Shown piece by piece: positions 1-7,468 of a DNA stretch of 22,374 nt (the first letter of the stretch is position 1; each line of letters opens with the position of its first letter). Source of the DNA: Cytophagales bacterium (GTDB lineage Bacteria > Bacteroidota > Bacteroidia > Cytophagales > Cyclobacteriaceae); the NCBI GenBank assembly GCA_024643485.1, contig JAHEMU010000003.1:1-22374 (forward strand), in the 5' to 3' direction. The position numbers and the translations under genes are program-made. The notes beneath the pieces are model-generated. The model searched no databases and was not told where the DNA came from. It saw nothing but the letters and a program-made list of their open reading frames with translations.

Positions 1-846
1 TAAAAGAGTTAATATGACAGGTTTTAAACGCTTTCCATATGGTATTACTCGAGCAACACCGAAAAAACCAAAATATAAAATACCAATATGAAGGCCGGAT
101 ACTGCAAACAAATGCATCACCCCTGCGATGGAAAAATGTTCTTTTTGCTCTGGACTTAGCGCATCTTTATTTCCCAAAAACAAGGCGTTCGCAATTCCAA
201 AATGTGATTTTTCAGGTAAAATAGATTTAAAAACATATTGAAGATACTCGCGAGATGGCAAACGTGCGTGATCGTCTAATTCTGAGTTTTTGTACCTGAA
301 AATATCCTTTGTTTTAAGGAAGGATTGATGGTAAATTCCTTTCAGTTTTAGGTATTGATAATAATCCAAATCCAAGGAATTCTGAGGACGGGCAATCAGT
401 TGCCATCTGGTTCTAATGAGATACAATTCACCAACCTTCGGAAGGATAAAAGACGAGTCACCGGAAATATTAAACTTCACTTTTCGATCAACGGGCACCC
501 AGCAGTTATTAACCTCCCCTATTTTAAGTTCACCGAAAAACGTCTTTTTTGAAGAAGATATCTCCTTTATTTCAACCAATGAATATTCAATATTTGATAT
601 ATCTGAATTAGAAAAATTCAAAGAATATGAAAACCCCCCTAAAAAAATCCAAAATAGAGACAAAACCCACTTCATTCGAAATCCAAAACTCAATATAAAG
701 AATGAGCCACATACCACTATTGAAAAGGTTGGAGTAAACCAGCTAATTAGCTTTGGATTGAGATACACCAATACAATCCCACTTATTAGAAAAAGGGAAT
801 ACCTAAAAAAAGGGAATTTCAAATAATTGGTGCAACTAATAGGCAT
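1..846 (-). CDS. comEC: ComEC/Rec2 family DNA-uptake channel, N-terminal part, cut by the window edge
   Basis: Reading the minus strand gives one uninterrupted frame of 282 codons from an ATG at 846 to the left edge. The N-terminus is hydrophobic (about residues 9-75, two to three membrane segments). A soluble stretch follows (about 80-220), placed like the DUF4131/OB-fold region of the family. The start of the Competence domain is then visible: residues 245-255 read HLFAVSGLHIG, the signature of ComEC proteins. ComEC forms the inner-membrane channel that imports single-stranded DNA during transformation. The rest of the gene lies outside the window. An in-frame TTG at 822 would give a family-like N-terminus (MKFPFFRY), and the ATG at 846 sits at the edge of an inverted repeat, so the start is uncertain. 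The gene lies 68 bases downstream of the tetR gene on the same strand. Family assignment is firm; activity in transformation is inferred. Confidence 0.85.
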   Translation of the reverse strand, partial: MPISCTNYLKFPFFRYSLFLISGIVLVYLNPKLISWFTPTFSIVVCGSFFILSFGFRMKWVLSLFWIFLGGFSYSLNFSNSDISNIEYSLVEIKEISSSKKTFFGELKIGEVNNCWVPVDRKVKFNISGDSSFILPKVGELYLIRTRWQLIARPQNSLDLDYYQYLKLKGIYHQSFLKTKDIFRYKNSELDDHARLPSREYLQYVFKSILPEKSHFGIANALFLGNKDALSPEQKEHFSIAGVMHLFAVSGLHIGILYFGFFGVARVIPYGKRLKPVILTLL

Positions 847-866
847 TGAGCTATTTTAAGCTCAAT
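845..866 (-). promoter_or_regulatory. Perfect inverted repeat at the comEC start codon
   Basis: Eight-base arms ATTGAGCT (845-852) and AGCTCAAT (859-866) flank a 6-base loop. On the minus strand the second arm ends with the first two bases of the ATG at 846. In RNA the hairpin would partly hide that start. There is no T-run on either side, so it is not a classical terminator. It could control translation, or it could indicate that the TTG at 822 is the real start. Confidence 0.4.
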
Positions 867-914
867 GTCACAAGAGAAAACTTAATAGTCGTCTATTAAA
901 CGTTTAAGTTGCAT

Positions 915-1535
915 TTATCTGTATTTAGATAAAATAAAGTCGATTTTTTGACGAAAAACTATCTTGTCGATAACGGCATTTTGCATTCCCGCTTCAGTAA
1001 TCATGCCCACAAGGTAGGTATAAATCAATCCACTGATTGCCTTTGGATCGGACGCTTTAATTTCTCCTTTGAAAACTGCGTCTAAAACAAACGAATCAAT
1101 TAATTGTATCAAGGAATGAATCTCCGTATCGTTATAATTTGGCCCGAGCAGTTTTCTTTCTTCTGATTTTATAGTAAAAGGTGCCCGAATACGAGAATCA
1201 ATAATTTGATAACTGTAGTATGAATAGAAAAAATAGGGCATTTCTTTAAAACGTATAGCTATATGATCGAGCAAATGTAATAGTCCTTGGATTCCCTTCG
1301 CGCCTTCACGATTTAATTCATATGATATTTCCATGCACCAGATCCTAAAGCTATATCTCAGCAATTCCTCCTTAGAATCAAAATAATTAAAAAATGTCAC
1401 CTTGGAAATACCCGCTTCTTTACATAAATCAATCACTCTCACTAAATCATATCGATTACTTGTTAGTTTAGCCAAGAAAAATTTAACCAATGCAACTTTC
1501 ATCGCTGCCTTTTTCCTTTCACGCAAATCTGCCAT
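915..1535 (-). CDS. TetR/AcrR-family transcriptional regulator
   Basis: The protein has 206 residues, typical for the TetR family. Its N-terminus holds the usual three-helix DNA-binding domain. The helix-turn-helix lies at about residues 30-52 (VIDLCKEAGISKVTFFNYF), followed by the characteristic SKEELL. The remaining 150 residues would form the helical ligand-binding and dimerisation domain, which is too variable to suggest a ligand. The gene is divergent from the gamma-glutamyltransferase gene, with 98 bases between the start codons. TetR proteins commonly repress a divergent neighbour and themselves, and a 33-bp imperfect palindrome sits in that gap, so control of ggt is a reasonable inference. 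The start is an ATG, with a TAnnTTTG element 19 bases upstream. The downstream gene on the same strand is comEC. Confidence 0.9.
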   Translation of the reverse strand: MADLRERKKAAMKVALVKFFLAKLTSNRYDLVRVIDLCKEAGISKVTFFNYFDSKEELLRYSFRIWCMEISYELNREGAKGIQGLLHLLDHIAIRFKEMPYFFYSYYSYQIIDSRIRAPFTIKSEERKLLGPNYNDTEIHSLIQLIDSFVLDAVFKGEIKASDPKAISGLIYTYLVGMITEAGMQNAVIDKIVFRQKIDFILSKYR

Positions 1536-1554
1536 CTCCGAATATTACCTTTAT

Positions 1555-1562
1555 CAAATTTA
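1555..1562 (-). promoter_or_regulatory. Candidate Bacteroidota -7 element for the tetR gene
   Basis: On the minus strand the bases read TAAATTTG, an exact match to the Bacteroidota -7 consensus TAnnTTTG. It lies 19 bases before the ATG at 1535. No convincing -33 TTTG is present at the usual spacing. The neighbouring palindrome (1571-1603) would cover its upstream side. Confidence 0.4.
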
Positions 1563-1570
1563 TTAAGTGC

Positions 1571-1603
1571 AAACCAATTTAATTATAATAATTCAATTTG
1601 TTT
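1571..1603. promoter_or_regulatory. 33-bp imperfect palindrome, candidate TetR operator
   Basis: The left half reads AAACcAATTtAATTAT (1571-1586), the centre is 1587, and the right half (1588-1603) is its reverse complement at 14 of 16 positions (mismatches lower case). It lies between the divergent tetR and ggt start codons. It overlaps the place where a ggt promoter would sit: TCAATTTG at 1592-1599 has one mismatch to TAnnTTTG. The AT-rich composition raises the chance of a fortuitous match. Confidence 0.5.
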
Positions 1604-1633
1604 AACTTAAATTAAGGGCTTAAACCTAAATTA

Positions 1634-3328
1634 ATGAAAAAACTTTCCATAAGCTTATTCTGTCTTCTATTAGTCGCAATTATTGGTTGTCAACCAACAG
1701 AAACAACTATATCACAAACTGGTCTTTTGGCGGATTCTGGCATGGTGGTTTCAGCGCATCCCCTCGCTTCAGACGTTGGTCTGGAGATTCTTAAAAACGG
1801 CGGAAATGCGGTGGAAGCTGCAATTGCGGTTCAGTTTGCATTGGCAGTGACTCATCCATCTGCAGGAAACTTAGGTGGCGGGGGCTTTATGGTAATTCGT
1901 TTAAAAGACGGCTCCTCTTATACTCTTGACTTTAGAGAAGCAGCTCCTTTGAAGGCGCATCGCGATATGTACCTTTCGGATTCCGGAACTGTTGTGGACC
2001 AATTAAGTATCGATGGACATTTAGCCTCTGGGGTTCCTGGTTCGGTGGATGGAATGATTAAAGCTTATGAAAAATTCGGCCAAATGGATTGGGCTAAATT
2101 AGTTCAACCTTCCATCGATTTAGCGCTCAACGGATTTGCTCTCACTAAAAAAGAAGCCGCTGGGTTAAATAATAATCAAGAAAAATTTAAATCCCTAAAT
2201 ACGGTTGCTCCTGATTTTCTTTTAGGTGATTGGAAGGCTGGTGATAAGGTAGTTTATACCGACTTAGGGCATACCTTAGAGCGGATTAGAGATCAAAAAC
2301 GCGCTGGATTTTATGAAGGAAAAACAGCAGATGATATTGTTTCTGAAATGGAAAGAGGTAGCGGAATTATCAGTTACGAGGATTTAAAAACCTATCAATC
2401 AAAATGGAGGGATCCAATTTTCGGGTATTACAAAGGATATAAGGTGATTTCAATGCCTCCCCCAAGTTCGGGTGGAGTTGCATTACTCCAACTTCTTGGA
2501 ATAGTTGAAGACTTTCCTCTTAATACATTGGGTTGGCAAAATGATGAAACTATTCACGCCATTGTGGAAGCAGAACGTAGAGTATATGCAGATCGAGCGA
2601 CCTATTTAGGAGACCCTGATTTCACAAAAGTACCTGTAAAAGAACTGGTTGATCACACTTACCTTACGGAGAGAATGTCCAATTTCAACCCAAAAATAGC
2701 TACGCCAAGCGACTCCGTTGCCGCAGGAAGCATTCAATATTATGAAAGTGATGAGACCACCCACTTTTCCGTGGTGGATAAATTCGGAAATGCAGTTTCT
2801 GTCACTACTACTTTAAATGGTGGCTACGGTTCAAAAGTGGTGGTATCTGGCTCAGGATTTATTTTAAACAACGAAATGGACGATTTTAGCGTAAAACCTG
2901 GTGTTCCTAATATGTTCGGATTGATAGGAGGCGAAGCAAATTCGATTCAGCCAAAGAAAAGAATGCTAAGTTCTATGACCCCAACTATTGTTGAGAAAGA
3001 CAATGAATTATTTATGGTTGTGGGTACTCCAGGAGGATCTACCATTATTACCTCTGTCTTCCAAGTAATCCTCAATGTTATTGATCATAATATGGGTATG
3101 CAGGAAGCGGTCGAAGTACCGAGATTCCATAGCCAATGGTTACCAGATGTGGTGGTATATGAAAACGGCCGTATAGACTCCCTTGCCCTTCAAAAATTAG
3201 AAGATAGAGGACACCAATTTAACACTACAGGTAGCATAGGTCGAGTGGATGCTATTCTTGTCAGAAAAGATGGAAAACTTGAAGGCGGCGCAGACCCTCG
3301 AGGGGACGATGCCGCCAGTGGATATTAA
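1634..3328 (+). CDS. ggt: Gamma-glutamyltransferase (gamma-glutamyltranspeptidase), predicted lipoprotein
   Basis: The enzyme cleaves or transfers the gamma-glutamyl group of glutathione and related compounds. It is an N-terminal nucleophile hydrolase that cuts itself into large and small subunits. The 564 residues cover the whole family. A lipoprotein signal ends at Cys19 (AIIGC). The substrate-binding Arg101 lies in LDFREAAP. The autoprocessing site and nucleophile is Thr375 in DETTHFSVVD. The following conserved blocks are NNEMDDF (412-418), the Ser446-Ser447 pair, GTPGGS (464-469) and the end motif GADPRGDDAASGY. All are intact, so the enzyme should be active. The lipobox predicts membrane anchoring in the envelope rather than a soluble periplasmic form. 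The gene is divergent from a TetR regulator. Its stop codon overlaps the stop of the convergent OmpA-family gene by 3 bases. Confidence 0.95.
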   Translation: MKKLSISLFCLLLVAIIGCQPTETTISQTGLLADSGMVVSAHPLASDVGLEILKNGGNAVEAAIAVQFALAVTHPSAGNLGGGGFMVIRLKDGSSYTLDFREAAPLKAHRDMYLSDSGTVVDQLSIDGHLASGVPGSVDGMIKAYEKFGQMDWAKLVQPSIDLALNGFALTKKEAAGLNNNQEKFKSLNTVAPDFLLGDWKAGDKVVYTDLGHTLERIRDQKRAGFYEGKTADDIVSEMERGSGIISYEDLKTYQSKWRDPIFGYYKGYKVISMPPPSSGGVALLQLLGIVEDFPLNTLGWQNDETIHAIVEAERRVYADRATYLGDPDFTKVPVKELVDHTYLTERMSNFNPKIATPSDSVAAGSIQYYESDETTHFSVVDKFGNAVSVTTTLNGGYGSKVVVSGSGFILNNEMDDFSVKPGVPNMFGLIGGEANSIQPKKRMLSSMTPTIVEKDNELFMVVGTPGGSTIITSVFQVILNVIDHNMGMQEAVEVPRFHSQWLPDVVVYENGRIDSLALQKLEDRGHQFNTTGSIGRVDAILVRKDGKLEGGADPRGDDAASGY

Positions 3329-4857
3329 TTTTTAGTAATTGTAAATTCTACGCGACGATTTAACTTTCGAGAATCTTCTCTGTCATTTGAAGCAATCGGA
3401 ACAGATCCACCATAGCCTTTTCCTTTAACTCGGGAAGAGGCTATTCCTTGGGTAACTAAATATTTCTTAACAGTTTTCACCCGTTGTTTACTTAAGGTGA
3501 CATTTTTTCTTTCACTACCGGTATTGTCCGTGTGGCCGCCTAATAAAATCTCAACTGAAGGATTATCCTTCATAAACTCAACAACCAAATCCAATGCTTT
3601 TGTTGATCCTGGAGTAAAATTATTCGTTCCTCGAACAAACAACACGTTATCTAAATTAACTGACACCCCAACCTCTACAGGCATTAAAGTGAAATCAATT
3701 ATCTTGAGTTTGTCGGTATCGGAGAAAGTTGCCACGGCAGATTGCGGGATATATGAACTTGCCGAAACATGAATACTATATTCACCATTCTCTGAAAATT
3801 CAAAATCGTAAACTCCTACTTTATCAGAAAACGCAAAATCATTCAATCCTTTACCTTCAATTTGAACCTGTACAGAGGTTAGTAATTGTCCGGCTTGATC
3901 CCTTATAGTCCCCTTTAATCTTGGATTAGCAGTTGACTCCACCAAAATATCTTTCAGTTCAGCAGGAGCTGGTTTAGTAAATAGAGAGTCCATTTTTGGA
4001 TCTGGACTTTTAATAACGATATCACCGTATTCATCGCTATTATTCATCTTAACTAATAAGACATTTTTTAATTCATCAATCAGAATAAAATTAGAGTCTT
4101 TGCCTTCCCCGTTGATCCATTCCCCCATATTTTCAGGCTCCGACCAATTGGTCCAGCTATCATCAAGTCTTCTGGAAAAATAAACATCACTACTTCCAAA
4201 ACCTTTTTTACCATTGGTACTGAAGAACAAAATCTTTTGGTCTGACGATAAAGAAGGAGTGAACTCCTGAAATTTACTATTGATTACAGGCCCTAAATTT
4301 CTCGGTTCGGTAAATCCATTGTCCGTTTTAAAACTCACATAAATATCCTCGTTTCCTTGAGTATTAAAAGATTGTATAGACAATAACATGACCTCCCCAT
4401 CCTTACTAATATATCCACTTTGCTCTTCAGATTCATTTTTAAAATATGGAATTTTAACTGGTTGCGGGTCCGTCCACAATCTACCATTCCATCTCGATAA
4501 AGAAATTCCTGAAGCATTATTGCTATAATTGCCATGCAAATACATCACTAAACCATCTGGAGAAAACCCTACCACTCTGTTATTCGAAAAGTTATTCACA
4601 GTTCCGGCAAGTCTTAATGGCAATTGCCATGTTCCGTCCGAATTTCTTGTCGAATACCAAATATCTCCCTTATCCTTTTTTCCTCCTGTGTTAAGTGGAT
4701 GATTAGACAAGGTAAAGTATATCGATTGTGCGTCTGGTGATAACACCACATTTGTTTCATTGTATTGACTAATAACACTATGTACGGAATGTGATTGACC
4801 GTAGAAAATAGCAGGAGCCAACAAGGCGCAAGAAATTAATAAAGATTTTAGGTTCAT
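3325..4857 (-). CDS. PD40 beta-propeller / OmpA-domain envelope protein
   Basis: The protein has 510 residues with a signal peptide ending near residue 20 (IFYGQ). Residues about 35-285 contain several WD40-like PD40 repeats (for example LSPDAQSIYFT, FSPDGLVMYL, LSSDQKILFFST, SSDVYFS). Residues about 312-392 resemble a carboxypeptidase-regulatory-like beta sandwich (LKGTIRDQAGQ ... YSIHVSASSY). Residues about 400-508 are an OmpA C-terminal domain, which binds peptidoglycan; key residues are in GGHTDNTGSE (440-449) and the closing NRRVEF (500-505). This domain order is common in Bacteroidota and fits an outer-membrane-associated protein tethered to the cell wall; the role of the propeller is unknown. 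It starts 5 bases after the UspA gene and is probably cotranscribed with it. Its stop overlaps that of the convergent ggt. Confidence 0.88.
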   Translation of the reverse strand: MNLKSLLISCALLAPAIFYGQSHSVHSVISQYNETNVVLSPDAQSIYFTLSNHPLNTGGKKDKGDIWYSTRNSDGTWQLPLRLAGTVNNFSNNRVVGFSPDGLVMYLHGNYSNNASGISLSRWNGRLWTDPQPVKIPYFKNESEEQSGYISKDGEVMLLSIQSFNTQGNEDIYVSFKTDNGFTEPRNLGPVINSKFQEFTPSLSSDQKILFFSTNGKKGFGSSDVYFSRRLDDSWTNWSEPENMGEWINGEGKDSNFILIDELKNVLLVKMNNSDEYGDIVIKSPDPKMDSLFTKPAPAELKDILVESTANPRLKGTIRDQAGQLLTSVQVQIEGKGLNDFAFSDKVGVYDFEFSENGEYSIHVSASSYIPQSAVATFSDTDKLKIIDFTLMPVEVGVSVNLDNVLFVRGTNNFTPGSTKALDLVVEFMKDNPSVEILLGGHTDNTGSERKNVTLSKQRVKTVKKYLVTQGIASSRVKGKGYGGSVPIASNDREDSRKLNRRVEFTITKN

Positions 4858-4862
4858 TGGGT

Positions 4863-5693
4863 TTATTTCAAAACAAGGATTGGATGATTTGATATTTCTG
4901 ACAATTCTTTAGTCAAGCTTTTGTGGAATAAGTTTTCGACAAAATTTCTGTTTTTTGAATACAAAACCAACAGGCTACTATTCGTTTCATTCAAATATTT
5001 TAACATATTATTGCTAAGGCTCTTTTCGTAATATTTATTTTCAAAAGTTAATTTTCTATAGGTAACAAAACTTTTCAACTCTTCGAAAAAATCATTAGAC
5101 TCATTTTTTTCAAGTTCTTCGTTGTGCTGGCTCATATGAACCACATAAACTCTACTATTAAAAACGGTAGCAAATGAAACCACCTCCTGAATACGTAATT
5201 TATCTTCTTCCTGAATATCGGTTGCATAAACCACTCGGGAAAAGCCTTCAAAATTCGCCATACTTGGCACACAAAAAACAGGCTTAATTGACTTACTTAT
5301 CAACAAACTAGTATTGCTACCCATCCATATGCTCCCTCCTTTTCCGGTAGTCCCCATGACGATCATTTCACAATCTGATTCATTGCTAATCTCTAACATC
5401 ATATCCTGCAAATCCCCAGAAACTACTTTCGCTTCACATGACGGAAGGTTCTCATGTTTTTCTTGCTCCATGACTTCGGCTGCAATAGCTGTTAATTTCG
5501 CACGGGCCTCCTCTTTCATTTCATTAAATGAAAGAGAAATTTTCTTAGAATTAACTATTTTATTGTATTCCTTTTCAGTGAATACGTGGATTAGATTTAA
5601 ATTATATTGATGAGTTGCAGCGATATGTGCGGCAAATTCTACCGCATTTAAGGAAGTTTCAGAAAAATCAACTGGACAGACAATTTTACTCAT
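4863..5693 (-). CDS. Universal stress protein, tandem UspA domains
   Basis: The 276 residues form two UspA-type alpha/beta domains, about 1-146 and 150-276. The first begins with IVCPVDFSETS and carries a nucleotide-binding loop at residues 114-128 (GTTGKGG...GSNT). That loop is two residues shorter than the G-2x-G-9x-G(S/T) consensus of ATP-binding members. The second domain keeps the fold signature (VVYATDI ... PILVLK) but lacks the glycine-rich loop, so it probably does not bind ATP and may serve in dimerisation. Such tandem proteins are cytoplasmic and linked to stress survival; no specific partner can be named. A TAnnTTTG element lies 17 bases before the ATG. The gene precedes the OmpA-family gene by 5 bases, which suggests a two-gene operon. 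Confidence 0.9.
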   Translation of the reverse strand: MSKIVCPVDFSETSLNAVEFAAHIAATHQYNLNLIHVFTEKEYNKIVNSKKISLSFNEMKEEARAKLTAIAAEVMEQEKHENLPSCEAKVVSGDLQDMMLEISNESDCEMIVMGTTGKGGSIWMGSNTSLLISKSIKPVFCVPSMANFEGFSRVVYATDIQEEDKLRIQEVVSFATVFNSRVYVVHMSQHNEELEKNESNDFFEELKSFVTYRKLTFENKYYEKSLSNNMLKYLNETNSSLLVLYSKNRNFVENLFHKSLTKELSEISNHPILVLK

Positions 5694-5710
5694 ACGGTAA
5701 TAATTATGTT

Positions 5711-5718
5711 CAAATATA
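5711..5718 (-). promoter_or_regulatory. Candidate -7 element for the usp-ompA operon
   Basis: The minus strand reads TATATTTG, an exact TAnnTTTG match, 17 bases before the ATG at 5693. No clear -33 element is seen. The rest of the 131-base gap (5694-5824) is AT-rich, and I see no gene in it. Confidence 0.45.
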
Positions 5719-5824
5719 CGTTTTTCATCTTAATATTACGTCATTTATTCCCTCCATTGTTTATTTATAAAAGAGTTTCGAATGACTGAGTAACTAGCAT
5801 TATGTAATAATTTTGTTCAAAAAA

Positions 5825-6217
5825 CTACTTCTTCTTTTTGGGATATTTCTTCGTATGATCATTGTGGTATTTTTGAGGTTCATCTCCATCGAAATCCAAA
5901 TCAACTTTAACTGCTGTTATCAAATCCACGCGGGATAAAATCGCAGGCAATTTCGTTGAAACTGACCAGTTTTTACCACTTAACGTGATGTACACTCCTT
6001 TATTATGATCATAATACACATCATAATCTTTGAAATAAACGTATCTAGTTTTGGCCCGATAACCTTTCGCAGGCGCCCAAGGTGGAGGTCCTTGTTGTTT
6101 ACTTGCTTGCTCCCCTCTTCCATTATTACTTTTTGATTTTCCTTGAGCATAGGTGTCATTTGGCATCACAAAAAACAATACACCGACACAAAACAAAATA
6201 CCGATTAATTTTCTCAT
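5825..6217 (-). CDS. Small secreted basic protein of unknown function
   Basis: The protein has 130 residues from the ATG at 6217. A further in-frame ATG at 6253 would add 12 residues ahead of an ordinary signal peptide and leave only 5 bases to the divergent gene, so 6217 is preferred. A signal peptide ends near residue 25 (NDTYAQ). Next comes a polar, glutamine- and glycine-rich linker, then PPPWAPAKGYRAKTRYVYF. A compact segment follows with YVYFKDYDVYYDHNKGVYI and SGKNWSVS. The tail is rich in Asp, His and Lys and ends in four lysines. Small exported proteins with this Tyr-rich YYxD/VYI pattern occur in Bacteroidota, but I know of no assigned function. The charged C-terminus might bind metal or polyanions; that is speculation. 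Confidence 0.7.
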   Translation of the reverse strand: MRKLIGILFCVGVLFFVMPNDTYAQGKSKSNNGRGEQASKQQGPPPWAPAKGYRAKTRYVYFKDYDVYYDHNKGVYITLSGKNWSVSTKLPAILSRVDLITAVKVDLDFDGDEPQKYHNDHTKKYPKKKK

Positions 6218-6258
6218 AATATTCCTTAAATTTAAAAAATTAAAAATAAGCATTTTGT

Positions 6259-7419
6259 ATGAGTCTCTTCAAACAAATAGGTCGCAATTCCTTAAATAAA
6301 AGATATATCACCTTAATTTTCTTTGGATTTATTCTCAGCCAATCCTTTGCTCAACGGCCTAGGGAACTTGGGATTAAAATCGGCTTATTTAGTCCCGGAA
6401 AATTCAATTCAATCACGGATGTAGCTGGAGTAAAAGTTGGGCATGTAACAGTCATTGAGGGGAACGATATTCGCACGGGAGTAACAGCAATTCTCCCTCA
6501 TTCTGGCGACTTATTCATGAATAAGACTCCCGCGGCCATTTTTCAAGCCAATGGATTCGGGAAACTTTCAGGTATAAGTCAGGTTAGGGAATTAGGAAAT
6601 ATTGAAACACCCATTTTTCTTACCAATACGCTTTCAGTTGGCACCGGTATGAAAGCGGCCATACAATACACACTTGAATTGCCCGGGCATGAAAAAATCG
6701 GTTCCGTAAATGCAGTTGTAGGTGAAACTAATGACGGTTTTCTAAATGACATCCGACAAATGTACCTGCGGGAAAGTCAATTTCTCAAAGCAATTGAAGT
6801 AGCAAAATCGGGAGCTGTTACTGAAGGAAATATTGGTGCGGGCACTGGTACCACTTGTTTTGGGTATAAAGGAGGAATTGGAACTTCGTCGAGAAAACTA
6901 CCGGATGAATTAGGTGGTTATACAGTAGGTGTTCTTGTCCAAACAAATTTTGGCGGAAATTTAACCATTGATGGAGTTCCTGTTGGAGTCGAATTAGGTA
7001 ACTATCAATATAAACAGATTTTGGATAGTCAGGATGGGTCTTGCATGATGATCATTGCCACAGACGCCCCAATCGACGCTAGAAATCTTGAGCGCCTCGC
7101 AAAGCGCGCTTTCCTTGGCTTGGGAAGAACTGGCGGAACTGCTTCTAATGGAAGCGGTGATTACGTGATCGCTTTTAGCAATTACAAAGGAAATTTAGTA
7201 CCCGACCACCCTGATCAGCCAGTGCAAATTCAAGAATTACTTTCTAATGATGCTATGTCACCTCTGTTTATGGCCGCTATTGAATCTACCGAAGAGGCTA
7301 TAATCAATTCCCTATTTGCTGCGGAAAAAATGAAAGGCAATAACGGTAATACTAGAGAAAAAATCCCCGTTGAAGAAGTAATGAAGATTATGAAAAAATA
7401 CAAAAGGGTGTATAAATAG
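6259..7419 (+). CDS. Exported P1/S58-family peptidase (DmpA/BapA-like aminopeptidase)
   Basis: Enzymes of this family remove N-terminal amino acids, including D- or beta-amino acids, from short peptides. The protein has 386 residues. A signal peptide with a long basic start ends near residue 32 (LSQSFAQ). The mature part begins with the family pattern SITDVAGVKVGH (51-62). Other conserved blocks are VNAVVGETNDGFLND (150-164) and GNIGAGTGTTCFGYKGGIGTS (190-210). The self-cleavage site and nucleophile are Gly260-Ser261 in DGSCMMIIATDAP, matching the Gly-Ser processing site of DmpA. GLGRTGG (287-293) is also typical. All are present, so activity is likely. The exact substrate cannot be read from sequence. 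The signal peptide places it in the periplasm or envelope. It is divergent from the small secreted protein, with 41 bases between start codons. Confidence 0.9.
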   Translation: MSLFKQIGRNSLNKRYITLIFFGFILSQSFAQRPRELGIKIGLFSPGKFNSITDVAGVKVGHVTVIEGNDIRTGVTAILPHSGDLFMNKTPAAIFQANGFGKLSGISQVRELGNIETPIFLTNTLSVGTGMKAAIQYTLELPGHEKIGSVNAVVGETNDGFLNDIRQMYLRESQFLKAIEVAKSGAVTEGNIGAGTGTTCFGYKGGIGTSSRKLPDELGGYTVGVLVQTNFGGNLTIDGVPVGVELGNYQYKQILDSQDGSCMMIIATDAPIDARNLERLAKRAFLGLGRTGGTASNGSGDYVIAFSNYKGNLVPDHPDQPVQIQELLSNDAMSPLFMAAIESTEEAIINSLFAAEKMKGNNGNTREKIPVEEVMKIMKKYKRVYK

Positions 7420-7448
7420 AAAAGGGACACCACCAAAGATAGCGTCCC
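7420..7448 (-). terminator. Probable terminator between convergent genes
   Basis: On the minus strand GGGACGC (7448-7442) pairs with GTGTCCC (7430-7424), with one G-T wobble and an 11-base loop. Four T follow (7423-7420). It lies 20 bases after the DUF4382 gene and directly after the P1 peptidase stop, so it could serve both strands. Confidence 0.5.
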
Positions 7449-7468
7449 CATTCAACCATGCATTTATC

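Noticed and set aside
39..826. Plus-strand open frames of 61-136 codons
   Set aside because: They lie opposite the continuous ComEC frame on the minus strand, which has a recognisable family motif; the plus-strand products have no recognisable feature.
879..910. Nested AT-rich inverted repeats between tetR and comEC
   Set aside because: TTAATAG/CTATTAA and AACTTAA/TTAAGTT arms exist, but they are weak and pure AT; they may end the tetR transcript, yet I cannot tell them from chance.
3497..3772. Plus-strand open frame of 91 codons
   Set aside because: It lies inside the OmpA-domain gene on the opposite strand and has no family features.
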